From NCBI GenBank assembly GCA_014825775.1, contig MVAQ01000017.1, forward strand, positions 62,001 through 126,000: DNA of 64,000 nt, in the 5' to 3' direction. Made by a program: the position numbers and the translations under genes. The DNA is from Krasilnikovozyma curviuscula. Its lineage: Eukaryota > Basidiomycota > Tremellomycetes > Cystofilobasidiales > Mrakiaceae. Every line of letters begins with the position of its first letter. Within the stretch, counting starts at the first letter, position 1. Below, piece after piece: positions 23,422-40,487 of the stretch. The notes beneath the pieces were generated by a model. The model was given only the letters and a program-made list of their open reading frames with translations. It was not told where the DNA came from and did not search any database.

Positions 23422-26400
23422 CTTAGCTTCTTGTATAGACTCAAGGGGTGTGTCTGTTTTAGGGTTTGAACATTTTGTAAATTGTAGATATGGACGCTTC
23501 TTTATATATCTGCGCTGTGCGCAAGGTATATTCTTTATGTTCTCTCTTCGCTCTCAGATGGTTTTGTCTTCTTGCAAGTAAGCCAACATTCTCTATAGCG
23601 AGCCCTATGAAGGACCCAAAAGCTTTCTTTCCCTGTCCTTATAAAAAGAAAGAAAAAAGAAAAGTGAGTTGTCTCGTCAACGCAACGCGAACATAAGTTG
23701 AACGTTAGTTGGTGAGAGATCCGACCGCGGGCAGCGCTGTGAATTTCGGTGCCAAACCTTACATAAGTGGGTAAAAATTGTAAGCTTATCTCGAGCGTGG
23801 TTCTGGCACAGCAGTATTGGATCTAAGCGCTTCTACCGGCAGATCAGTGGCGGACGATGAGGAGTGATGGGGTGGTGTTACCTTTGTCCCGCCCATGTGC
23901 AACGTGGACCGACACACCCGTTGCGTTGCAGCTGCATCTGATGATCGAAAACAATAAATACATATAAATAAAAACGATCGGCTCCTCCGAACTATATCTC
24001 CCGTATGTATAAGAGAGACAAATGCGCTGTGCTGTAGCAATGTCTTCCTCCTGTGAGTTTCCCAATTCAGTGCGCCCGCGCTGGAAGGTGTGTTTTGTCG
24101 TAGACATCTTCCTGTTAGGTTTTCTTTTTTGGTGAGAGACCTGCTTGGTACCATTCAAAATCTATCCTTTTGGACCATTTCTCAACCGCAATGGTCGCTT
24201 CTGGCTCAGTTTTCTGTAAACTCAAAATTGGTTTGTTCCCCATTCCATTCCTTGACCTGCTTCCAGTCCAGATCTCACTATCTACTGCTGCTCGTGTTCC
24301 GGCCGTAGCTCTCTCCTAGCTCCTCAAGACTAGTACAGTTCTTCAACATCATTTCGCAACCTCTGTTGCCGTATAGATGGGGGCGACATGGAAGCGTTTC
24401 TATCGTTGGCCACACCTTCTTCGGTTCTCTCTTGGCTACAGTCTTCAGAGGGAGGTTCACCCTTTTCCACCACACGAGCGAAACCTCAGTGCATTCACCT
24501 TCTTCCAGCCTCACCAGTACAGCCCATCGCCCACTCTACCTATCGTTGCCAGATTGGCTCGAGTTTGAGTTGTCGCACTGCAACATCTCGCATCCAGTGA
24601 ATTCTACCTCGAGCGCTCCTACACCTTGCCATTTGCGTCCCCTCTAGCATACATCTCTGACTTGACCTGACTTCACTGGTCGACTTCCGACAGCGTCGCC
24701 GCAGTTGTCTCCACCCCCACAGCTTACGACACGTCGATCGAATTAGGATGAATATATTGTTTCGCTCACGTTGAAGAGATGCGACGGCATCGAAGCGGTG
24801 CTACTGTGTCGACGATCCGTGGTGATGTGGGGTCTGGTGTTCCAAGAGTGGATGCTGTCGTCGTGGGTTTGTTTACATTCATCCGTGGTCGATCTCGGTC
24901 GCCGCGTTCCTGCCGCAGACTCGAGTCTGCCGAACCCCCAGCAAGAGCTGTCATGCACCACGCACTTGCTGTCCTGTCGGTGTGGGTCTTTCTATCCAAT
25001 CCCGGGTGTGGGCATCTCCTGTCTCGACGGGAACGTCATGTCTGGTCCGGCCATACGACGCAAACCCTGTCTGCCACCTCCGTGACGTCAAAACCAAACC
25101 TTACTGGAGTGCCTGTGCGAACGTCTTTGGCTTCCATTCAGTCATTTGCACATGCAAAACAGCTGTTTTTGCAGCAGTCACTGACCGCAGGCCCGCGGTC
25201 CTCTCTAATGAAACGGACGCGTCGCTCGCACGCACTGCAGCAATCACGACCTCGTTGTCGAGAGCCACGCACACCGTGAGACAGGCTGTGGGGTCGCTTC
25301 CTATACCTTCTGCGCTCTGCTGCTGTTCAAGCGAATGCGAGGCTGGAGGAAGACAGGAGTAAAACTTTAAATGAATATTGTGTGCCCGGTGATTGGCTGG
25401 AAAACGCCCCTCCAAGCAAAGTCGGGAGCCTTGTTTCATAACCAACTCCAGGTTTTTTTTTTTTTTGGTCCCTCTCGAATACGCTCTAAAATTCAGTGAT
25501 TGTCCTGCCAGAATTCCAGATTCAATAGTGAAAACCCCAATGCGCTGTATACCTCTCTAATGCCTTATTTCTCGGCACACCTCGCTGTTCTCACTCGTTT
25601 TTCGTGCAAGCTTTTGGGACCCTTCTCTTGTCTGGTCGCTACCAGTAGCAGGTTCCGAGAAGCCCAGAAATCCTGCGAGTGGCAAAAAGGAAACAATGCT
25701 GCCGGCACAAAAGCTCTGGACGGCTGACCCAACTGGGCAAAAAACCTCCCCCAGAGTGCAGAGCTTGGGAAGCATTATGCTGTATGGCGTCCGATGTATT
25801 ATTTCTCTTCTGTCTTCTATGAGATGCAAGTGCTGAAAGAGAGCGATTGAGAGAAAAAAATCTGCGAGCAAGGGCTCGAAACTTGACTGATCGACAGACC
25901 AGCGTCCTGGCTCGCGCCTTCTCCTGCCAAACACCCTTCTTGGCCCAAGCAGCTCCAGAAACACCCTTCCTTCCTGTTGGTATACCCCCCAACTCTTCCC
26001 TTGCCGACTGGGCTGCCATTTCTCGACGAGAATCTGACCCGTCATCCTGCTGCTCATCTTAGTTTGGTTGGTATCCTAGTCACTTTAACTGCGGGAGAGA
26101 ACATTGCCTCATAGGAAATCCTTCGGTAGCTGACCCTCTGGACACTTCCAATCTAGTGAGTTTCTTGACCTGATCAACACTCTGCTATCCTGCTGTACCC
26201 ACCGAAATCAGGGACGCTGATCATCCCTGTCCATTTGCCAGCTTTCTGGGGTCTAATTTGTCCTCGCTCGTTCACTTCTTGGGTCGAATTTCCTCAACCC
26301 TTTTTGAAGCCCTCAAACCTGGTGAGTAGCCTTGCTCAAGCTCTCCCGAAGTATCACTGGTGCCAACAGAGCATCCCGTTTCTTACCTTGGGATTCGTTT

Positions 26401-26497
26401 CGCCTTTGCCTTCCCGCCATCAGAAGAGCTCGGTCTCCCGTCTCTCGCGAATTCTCACGCTTGACCAGCCGCTGATTTGGCATCCCTAGGGTATAGT
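23422..26497. other. 3 kb gap: probable long promoter and spliced leader of the GATA factor gene
   Basis: No gene could be supported. Several 70-166-codon frames on both strands overlap each other (for example 24779-25279 plus, 25557-26057 minus), but none carries a motif, and they conflict. Near the 3' end two leader introns look real. One runs from the GTGAGT donor at 26156 to the CAG at 26239-26241. The other runs from the GTGAGT donor at 26322 to the TAG at 26487-26489, eight bases before the ATG at 26498. A T14 tract lies at 25453-25466. The region may hold a long regulatory leader, a noncoding transcript, or a poorly conserved gene. Confidence 0.4.
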
Positions 26498-29400
26498 ATG
26501 GCACAGGCTGGTGGATCCAGTGATCACCAGGATGCTACCAGCAGGTACTTCAATGCTTCAGCCTCTGGTTCAACATCCTTCGACCACCTCTTCAGCAATC
26601 CTGGCTCAACCACACCCTCTGACCCTCCACCGTCGCCGTATTTCCAGCAGTACAACTTCGACCACGGCTTTGCACAAGCCATCTCTCAGTCACTTTTTAA
26701 CACTTCAGCAGAAGGGTCAGGAGGACTCGAGAATCTGACGGCAGGCATCCAGAGCTCGGCTAATGGGATGGCTGCAGGAGGGGGAGGAGGCAATGACAAC
26801 TCGACGTCGAGTGTTGACGATTCGTTGGCAGCCTCGTTCGGTCTCTCATCTCACGGTACTGAAGGGTTAGAAGGTATCGATTGGAGCACGCTGGACTTAA
26901 CAAACTTGCCGTTACATCCCACGGTACTGGCCAGTTTGTCCTCTCTCGGACCTGGTCAAGTTTTTACACCTGGAGGCATGAACATCTTGACCCCTCAGTC
27001 TATCCCTTCACCTTATCAGCAACACCTTGGCTCTCCTCAAATGACCATGTTCGGTTCAGCAACCCCTTCGGCAGCAGGCCCTTCCGCTACGTCGTCTCCC
27101 TCGTCGTCCAGGTTACCAACCACTGGATTCAATCCCACTGCGTCAACCTCTCGACCAAACTCTCGGCCAGCCTCACCGTTCAACAATCAATACCCTTCCC
27201 AGCTATCAAGGCTCTCCCAGCAGATTTCTTCCAATAGCCCTCTTTCCCAGGCAAACACTCCCACTGCGTCGACCGCCACCACCAGTTCCCACCCGCCGCC
27301 GCCGCCTCCTCCAAGCCAGTCCTCTTCACTGCTGACAAGGAGACTCCAATCCCAGGGAGTTAACTCACAATCATACTACCCTTCAACATCTGGCACTGCT
27401 CCAGGTGCCTTGGGATCAGCATCATCCCTTCCAAACTCCGCCCAGAATTCGCCTGTCCCTCAGCCTCTCTCGTCCTTCCTTCCCACACCACCTCAGTCAC
27501 TCACCAGCAGTAATCTCAAAAGAGCTACCTCTGCAAGGTATAGAGATCACCCTGCCAGTGTTGATCCGAGTGAAGTAGGTAGCCCGATTGAACAACCTGT
27601 GAGTATCTTTTCAAGAGCCTAAGCGCATTTGCTCGTGAAAGCGCATTTCCGCCATTTCGCAGTCGTCGTTTTCGATCTGAACGAGAGGGGGATCAGCGGC
27701 ATTCAAAAACCTCTCTCGAAACAATGGATACTGATTGCTTGGAGTTTTCTCTTGTTCTCTCTCTAGCATTCATTTGGGTCAAGAGGTTCAACACCCTTTG
27801 GAAATCTGCCAGCCTCAGCCTTCCCCTCAGCGCTCTCACCGCTCGATGACCCTCTGTCGCCTATGACTTCGAACGGCATACCTCAACTGCCACCTGGATT
27901 TTCAATGGCCAACTTCAACGGCCAGTTTGGTGGGAACATCTCTGGCATGAATGGTCAGGCCGGTGGCAATCCTCAGGACAACGAGAGTTTGGCTCTTGCC
28001 ATTCGACTGGGTATGGGAATCGGAATGCACTTGAACGGTGGTGTCAGTCCTGGTGGAACACCCTACAGTCCTGGCAGCACTCAACCTGGTACGTTGGCCT
28101 CTTCATTAATTCTCTCCCCGCCAGTTTACTAACCTTGGCTCGGGTGGCGTTCATACGTCGTCTTGCGTTCTTCAGGCATGCATCCTCAGTTTAACCATCC
28201 AATCAACACACCATCCCCTAATTCACCACTCGGTGTATTTACACCTTCTAATGTGGGCTCTCCAACTTCTCCAGACGATTTGTCAAAGGAAGATCCTCTG
28301 GCCACCCAGGTCTGGAAGATGTATGCTCGTACCAAAGCAGACTTGCCAAATGGTCCTCGAATGGAGAACCTGACTTGGAGAATGATGGCTATGAACCTGA
28401 AACAGAAGAAAGAAGCTGAAGAGCTAGCGATGAGGCAGAGGCTAGACACTGAAATCGACGAGAGAAGGATCCGAGAAGAGCAACAGCAACTGTATCGCCA
28501 GCAACAACTTCAACAACAACAACTCATAATGCAGGAACAAGAGGCTATTCAGAGAGAACAGTCTGAGATGGCTGCCAAAGCTGAGAAGGACAAAGCTGCG
28601 GTTGCTGCTCAGGCCGCTCTCGAAGCTACTGCTAGTGCTGCTTCTACGGACTACGAGAACAAGCAACCAAGTCCTAAATCACCAATTGAACTACCACCAG
28701 TTGCTTCTTCTTCAGCATCTTCCTTCTCTTCAGCGGCCAGAGAAAAGCCATCTCATGTCACCACCTCATCCCTTAAACAGGACTCAGCTCTGACGCCCAT
28801 CGCAGAATCAGAATCGCCAGCAACTTCCACCGGTGCTCCTGAACCTTCAGGTTCAACAACAGCCGAAGCCAGCACTAGTACTCCTGCGCATTTTACCAGT
28901 AGAGGTAGAGGAACAAAGGCGAAAGGCTCGATGCCTCCTCCTGGTGATCAAGAGAGAGGTCGACGTGGCCGTACAGAAGCTCAAAAAGTTGTCGGGTTTG
29001 ACGGTGCTCAACCAAACTCTGCACCAGCATCTGACGAGAAGTTAGTCACATATTCTTGCTGCTCCCGTGCCATTGAAGTTTGTTTGCTGACTCGCTTGCT
29101 ATCCTTTGCAGTGGAATGGATTGGAGAGCCAAGTCGAGGTCAAGGTCTCGAGTATCTATGGATTGGAGAGCTGCGTCTAGATCAAGGTCTCGAGCTCCAG
29201 CATTCTCTCACTACAACAACCCGGAAGCCCACTCGCATGCACTGCTCGGAGCATTTGAGTTTTTGCAGCAATCTGGACCTGGTGGAGGCGTTCATTCGTT
29301 GCCGGATGACACGACTGATTGGGCAAAACAAGCCTTCATGAACATTCCTGCAGGTGACTTCAACTCTGGGATGTTCCAACACCACAACCCAACTTCTCCC

Positions 29401-31698
29401 ACGTTGTCTCAGGCACATGGCCGGGAAAGCTTAGGTATTCCAATTCCTGGTTCGTTAGGTGCTCATTCTTTCTCGGCCCTTGGAGAAGGCTTCCAACACT
29501 TCCCTGGAGACGTCGCATTCTCAGCACCTGGTGCCTATCCGATCCCACAACCACCACACCACCAACAGCAACTTCAGTCCGCGTCTCACTCCAGCCAGGC
29601 TTCAGCATATGAAGATGCTGTCAGGGCAACTGCTGCTTTTGACCTCTTTACGTCGTCAACATCTCCTGGTTCAACAAGTCCCGTAGGGCTTCCCGTCCAT
29701 TTCGGTGAAGGTTCTAACGCCAACAGTCCCATCACCATGGCGAGTCCAATGGCCAGTCAAATGCCTGGTATTCATGGAGTATTGGCAGATTCTCCTGATA
29801 CCTTCAATGGTGCCTACAGCAGCTACCCGCCTTCTAAGCAACATTCGCGCCAGCCGAGCATCGATAACGGCTACACCAACACCGAGGATGGCAGTAAGAC
29901 AGGTTCAATGGTAAGCACGGGTCCACACTCTACCATCCTCATCCCCACTGCTAACAGTCATGACCTTTTTAACCGTTGTCTTAACAGGGAAAGAAACGAG
30001 CAGCAGCCTTCTCACCGGCGGGCGAACCGAAGTATCATGACGATTCGAACTCTTCACACGACCCTCCGTCTTTCCCTTCGACAAGCTTCACTTTCCCATA
30101 CCCAACGAACTACGAAGGCTTCTTCGACCTCAACTCTGCTTCGTCTGGTGGTCCTTCTCAAAGTAATCCAACTCCGCCTGCACCTTCACAAACTGCCAGC
30201 AACACTGATGCTTCTGGTATCTCAAGAAGTAGCGGCGAGGAAGATTCTAACTTTGCAGAGTGGTTCATCAACACAACATCGCCACCCGATTCTACATCCA
30301 ACGCCCTCCGCGACACCTCTCCTAAACTACCTCCCCACATGATCTTACCTCCGCAGCTTCAAATGATGTCTCCAGCAGAAGCCAGTCAGTTCATGGCTGC
30401 CAACGGTATTGCTCCTGGCCACTTTGGCATGAACGGCGAGAATGGTTTGATGGATTTCCAGAACTTGATCTCACTGTACTACACCGCCAACAACAATGCG
30501 CCGACACCATTCACTCACATCAACCCCTTAGAAGTATTAGGAGGTTCTGTTCCAGGTACGCCTGTGATTGGGGGTCCTGGTGGTATGAGGGCATCCTCCC
30601 AGATGATGGGTCCACCAGCGACGAACAACTACTCAACTGGAAGCAACTATTCTAGCCCAGGCGACAACACTCCCAGCAGCACTCCGAGCTCGTCTGTTGT
30701 TCCGAAGAGACTGATCCCCAAAGGGTCTTCTGGAAAACCAATCCCACCTTCGGCTCAGCTTCCTCAGAAGAAGAGAGAACCAGTCGCCCGATCACAATCG
30801 ACTGGAAACCTGAACGGTTTGGCTATCAAGCCTCTTCCAGCCAGCAAATCGTCAGTTGCTCAGTCATCATCCTCTTCTGCTGCCACGAGCCGAGATTCCT
30901 CAGTCTCGACAGTGAAAGGCAGTAATGGTGGCGGTCACAGTAGATCAGGATCTTCGTCGAATACTGCTGCGACGGCGGCTGTGGCTGCTGCAACAGCAAC
31001 AGCAACAACTCCCGCCAGTGCTGGTTCTTCTTCCAAACCAAACACTCCAGATTCAGCAGTGGAAACTCCAGAAGGAAGTACAGGTAGTGGAAGTGGAACG
31101 CTCAACATCGCCAATGGAGATGCCCCAACGATCTGTAGCAACTGCCATACAACTAACACGCCTCTTTGGAGGAGGGATCCTGATGGAAACCCACTGTGCA
31201 ACGTGAGTCTTCTCCTGGTAATTCTTTTGATGATGTTATTAAAATGATCTTCTTTTGTGAATCGCGCAGGCTTGTGGGCTATTCTACAAGCTGCACGGAG
31301 TCGTTAGACCACTGTCACTGAAGACGGACGTCATCAAGAAGAGGTTAGTTCTTCTTCTATTCCTTCTTCAACTTGTCCTTTCATTCAAATCTCTGCTATC
31401 TCTACCGCACAGAAATCGTTCCACTACCAAGGATGGCGCTGCCCCCTCGCGCAAGAACTCCACTAGCACGAGCAAGTCGAAAGGTCAGCGTCTATTTCTT
31501 TCTTCTCTCCGTGTCTTTCCAGCTCACAGAATTCTCGTCACTTCAGATGGTGCCACGACGCCTGCAGTGGTGCACACCAAACGACCTCGAAGAGCCTCTG
31601 AAGTGGAAAAGGACAAGTCTACCCCTGCCATGACACCACTTACACCTTCGACGGTTGCGACTCCCAGCACAGTAGCTGCGACTCCAGTCGAAGCATAA
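26498..31698 (+). CDS. areA: AreA/Gat1-type GATA zinc-finger nitrogen regulator
   Basis: Eight exons (26498-27598, 27767-28088, 28176-29040, 29112-29910, 29988-31202, 31270-31343, 31413-31483, 31547-31698) join in frame to 1532 residues. The DNA-binding domain is near residues 1412-1439: [20 protein letters not shown], then [13 protein letters not shown] and the basic tail [18 protein letters not shown]. This is the fungal 17-residue-loop GATA finger that binds HGATAR sites. An AreA-type N-terminal domain (DUF1752) is near residues 513-545 ([20 protein letters not shown], then LTWRMM). A Gln-rich coiled segment follows it. A tandem 14-residue repeat ([12 protein letters not shown] / [12 protein letters not shown]) lies near residue 765. 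The finger is split by an intron between LCN and ACG. The protein would activate genes for secondary nitrogen sources. It is longer than ascomycete AreA. Confidence 0.92.
29116..29199 (+). repeat. 42-bp tandem duplication inside the GATA factor gene
   Basis: The 42-bp unit beginning ATGGATTGGAGAGC (29116) recurs at 29158 and encodes MDWRA followed by a SRSRSR run twice. The two copies differ at a few positions, keep the frame and lie just after an exon start. RS-type dipeptides are candidate phosphorylation or nuclear-transport sites. Confidence 0.7.
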
Positions 31699-32128
31699 CG
31701 AGACGACGCCCTCTGATTCTAGCCTGTTTCAAGCCGCCACCCCACAACCAACTCCTATCATATGTCCCATTCCCTTTCGTCCTCTTCCTCACTATCCTGG
31801 TTCTACTACTAGAAGGCTACTCATTATAAACATATATAAATATCTGTGGCAGAACCCCTCACGTTGTACGATCTTCTCCGCTCTTCTCTCTTCTGTCTGA
31901 CTCAACCAACGTACTTTCTGGTCTCACTTGTTTCTTAATAACGACAGCGTTTCTACAATACTATTTCTCGTAATAACCTTCTTCATTGATTCATAAGCAT
32001 GTTCGTTTTCGTCTCTTGAATTTATGTGCACAATTCCGATAGCGCGTTGAATATCAGGCGCTTTCAAAGCAGCGTCCAGCAGCTGGAGCGTTTCACCTTG
32101 TCAACGCCGGAGATCTCCAAACTGAGAA
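31699..32128. other. 3' UTR of the GATA gene and promoter of the dioxygenase gene
   Basis: No coding potential was seen. An AT-rich segment around 31825-31850 (ATATATAAATAT-like) could be part of the transcript-end signal of the GATA gene. Confidence 0.35.
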
Positions 32129-33565
<1,437 letters not shown>

Positions 33566-34123
33566 ATCGTAGCATAGTTTCAGCGAATGAAGCAGTTGTA
33601 TGTATTCACATGATTACGACACAATCAAAACGCTGAAAAGCAACACGGGAGCTTGTCAGGTTCTCCAAAAATCCTTGACATCTTAAGCTCTCGAGCTACC
33701 AAGTGTTCCATTTGATCCCGCTTATACTTATCTTCCCCCATTCTCGTTCTTACTTTCGTTCCAAGCTTCCTCCTCTACATATTTCGTTTCCATTCGAAAA
33801 CTTTATTTTCCACCAATTTCTATTCAGATGGAGACTCAGTAGATTCCGATTTGATTTCAGCAAGTGGGGAGATGACGAGAATGGGGACGGGTTGGCCATC
33901 TGAGAAGCGTCGTGGAAGGGTGACCAGGCAAAATTGCTCAAAGGCAGCCTGCCATTTCGTACACGTTTGGGCAAGGTGTTCTGAAGGAGCTATAAGAGCT
34001 GGATTAACTCGGGTATCAGCCCATGCCAGTCGGTAACATATGGTTGATATCGTGTTTGATCTCGGGGAGTGTGGGTCCTTACCTGAAATGCCACCTTTTC
34101 TAAATCTTCTCTCGTACACCATC
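33566..34123. other. Convergent 3' region between the dioxygenase and TRM44 genes
   Basis: The two genes end facing each other. A minus-strand frame of 111 codons (33820-34155) overlaps the end of TRM44, but it could join it only through a very short intron and shows no family pattern, so it is not annotated. Confidence 0.35.
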
Positions 34124-36167
34124 TCACACGGAGACCTCTTCGGGCAGAAGATCAAACAGATTTAATCTCTCCGAGAGAAAATCAACACCCTCCAGTTCGT
34201 GGTTGCGAGCAGCTTCCTCTTGCGCCTGTTGTTCTTCCAACAGGCCCGCTTTGCCCTCCTTCTTCCTGACCTTGAAGCCAACCCTTCGTAGATCACGGAT
34301 CATGGAAAGAACCCGTTCTCGAATGATACGCTGTTCAAATGCGTCAGAGCTCGTTCTTGTCCGCCCGATTATCGACCAAGCTCTCGTCGTCGGTAAGCGC
34401 AAACTGATCGATGCAAGTTAGAGTCACCACCGTCGACAAGATGATGTGAAAGAGGAATCTTACCTCTCCTTCTCCCATTTCCAGCCACAGTATCCGCCTA
34501 TTCCACCCAAGAAGATCAAAAACTCTTTGTACCTCCCACCACCTGACAGTCCATCTTCCATCTCAGCCTGAGTTTGTCCTATCGGCAAATGATCTTCCGG
34601 AACGATGTACTTTCCAGTGTGAACGAACCGTCCAGAGAGAGTATGGAGACAGCATGGAATGTTGAGGAAGGCTGAACCTGGTGTGAGCGACGCGAGCACT
34701 GGAATCCAAGGCTACGGAGACTAGTCAGTCTTGAGAAGAGTTCCTAGAAAGATCTCAGGGACTTACAGTGAGCTCATCTGCATGATTTCCAATCAAGAAG
34801 GTGCCTTCCCCAAACGGTGACCAGTTGGCGTCATCTTCACATCTTTGTAACAGTGTCGTGGGGTTGATTCCTTCTTCTCTCAAGTCAATAAATTCTGGGT
34901 ATTTGGCCCACGTTTTCCTCCTTCTCAGTTCGACGCCATATCCTTTATATCCCTGTTGATATTAAGGGGGTTAGCTCAACAGAGGCTTGTAAGTGTTCAC
35001 CACAGAGACTTACCTCACTCGACAGAATGAAGACCAACATTCCGTTCCCACAGCCCAGATCCACAAATCCACCAGGCGGCTGACACAGCCCGTCAACAGT
35101 ATGGTTCTTGTAGATATCTTTCCAAAGAAGCATCAAGAATGTAGCGATCGCGCAGTCCTAACGATTGAACAATCAAAATGGTTAAATGTATCAACTTCGC
35201 AGACGGTGAGTCTATGTGAACGACCAACCTTCCACACATGGCGCTTGAGATCTTCCTTCGATTCTTTGCCCTCTGGAGGCACTTGAGACTCAAGGTACGA
35301 GTACTTGTCCTTGATGGAGAGGTAGAGATCTTGATATGCGTTTTTGGGAACGATCGTCTGTTGTGGAGGTATTGTCAGTCAGTCGAAGAAACAGATGACA
35401 GATATCGAATATCTCATCCTTACATCATGATTTACTCTCTTTTTGTAACCAGTCAAAGTGCCAAAACCATGCTTGTAAATCATCAACAGGACAGAGTTAC
35501 AAATGCTCGACAACCTCAAAAACTTCGTTTCATCCCAGGTCGAGCCCTCAAAGAAAGAAACTTGAATACTGATCTCCCCCAAAATTTCAGGAGTACCATC
35601 AGCCGTCCCTTCAGGCGGTGACCAGCAGAATCGGAGCGCCTTAACTTTGGGGTGGAAATAGGGTACGGCCTCCTCCTTGTCGACCTCACAGATGTATTCA
35701 ACTATCCCACAAGAGCCAAGCCCTTCTTCATTTTCGTCTTCAGAGCGATAGAACAGGCACTGTTGTAACAGAGGCTTATCCCTTCTATGCTGTTTGGGTA
35801 GTAACCGCCGCCCCACAGCTCTGAATGGCGTGAATCCTTCTATTGATGGATATTGTGCTGATTCTAGATCATGGTGTAGTGTCGAGCGTTCTGAAAGGAT
35901 ATCTGCCCTAAGAATTGATGGAGAGTGGAGCTCTGGCTTCAGAACCAGCTGGCTCAGCACTTGAAAGAACTACAGGGTCGGAAAATAGAAAACTTGTCAG
36001 CAGAGAATTCCTCACAGTCCGGAACTACTGATACTCACGCATGAGATCGGGAAATAGGCTGGAGATGAAATGATTGTGGAGAAACTGGTTGAGACCGTGA
36101 CCGTAGAAAAAGGACGAGGCACAGGTTGAAAGAGTGGAAGTTTGGAAGGCTGTTCTGAGTCTCCCAT
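34124..36167 (-). CDS. TRM44: tRNA (uracil-2'-O-)-methyltransferase Trm44
   Basis: This S-adenosylmethionine-dependent enzyme adds the 2'-O-methyl group to U44 in the variable loop of tRNA(Ser). The start ATG (36165-36167) opens [20 protein letters not shown], and exon 2 continues [20 protein letters not shown]. The methyltransferase core contains the SAM-binding [19 protein letters not shown], followed by [37 protein letters not shown] and [16 protein letters not shown]. The C-terminal part has [14 protein letters not shown], also seen in the family. The stop is the TGA at 34124-34126. A slightly longer product ending at 33820 is possible if a 46-nt intron removes that stop, but I consider it less likely. 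The gene has several introns and is the last of six minus-strand genes in a row. Confidence 0.85.
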
Positions 36168-36487
36168 GTCAGAGCAGATTCTGAGGAGACTTCAGTACCA
36201 AGATCGTCGTTGTTATCCAGATTTCGACGACTTGCTGCTGAGGAGCATGATGTGGCGCGGAACGAAATGTCTGCTTTGAAGTGAAAAGTTGCGCCGAACA
36301 ACAAAACAAGTACTACCTTCTCTGGGATCCACTTTTCATGGCAACAGGTCTGGAAATACCTATAGTGTTTAAACTTTTTGTACGTGATGGTAAGATAATT
36401 ATAAAAAATGGCATAGCTGAAAGGCACTTCTGTACAACGATGCTCGAATTACTGCAACCTTTCATGTTTATATCAGAGTTTGGTGGA
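36168..36487. other. Intergenic: ARG5,6 3' UTR and TRM44 promoter
   Basis: This is a short gap between two minus-strand genes. No feature beyond presumed untranslated and promoter sequence was seen. Confidence 0.35.
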
Positions 36488-40009
<3,522 letters not shown>

Positions 40010-40487
40010 CTTGACCTATCGCTATCCTGTTCGAGAGTTTTGGATAGAAAGTTGTCGTTTGCTGCCATCTCCTCTCGCTCAGATTTCAGTGCTGTTCGCG
40101 GCGGGAGAATTTTTCCTGGGTTGTTTTGAATTTTTTATGATAGTCACTCGTCCTCTTTCAATCGCCATGCTGGTCAAGCAGAATTTGAAATGGTGAGCAA
40201 AAGTGGAAAGAATTTTGATACAAAAGCGATGCGCCCGAGATAACAAGCGAGATCTGTCGGATGATTTAATGAATAATTTAAAGGAAAACATAGACAAATG
40301 TCCAGGTATAAGGGTGGTATCATGAAGAGATCAACTCATCATCTTATCGAGTTCATAAAGGATGTGTTGCCTACCAAAGTAAAATTTGACTCGTATGTCA
40401 ATCACATCTCCACAAGCGCGCAAGAGGCAGATAGTGGGGAAAGGGGAGAGAGGCCGCCCCTACTCACCTTCGCCTTTATTGGAGATC
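40010..40487. other. Promoter of ARG5,6 and 3' end of calcineurin A gene
   Basis: This is a gap between two minus-strand genes. No distinct motif could be supported; short plus-strand frames here look random. Confidence 0.35.

Noticed and set aside
24779..26057. Several frames of 100-166 codons on both strands (24779-25279, 24982-25362, 25101-25445, 25557-26057)
   Set aside because: They overlap one another in conflicting frames and strands, show no domain or family pattern, and lie where leader introns of the GATA gene are visible.
33820..34155. Possible C-terminal extension of TRM44
   Set aside because: It needs a 46-nt intron to bypass the TGA at 34124 and adds sequence without resemblance to the family; the shorter end was kept.
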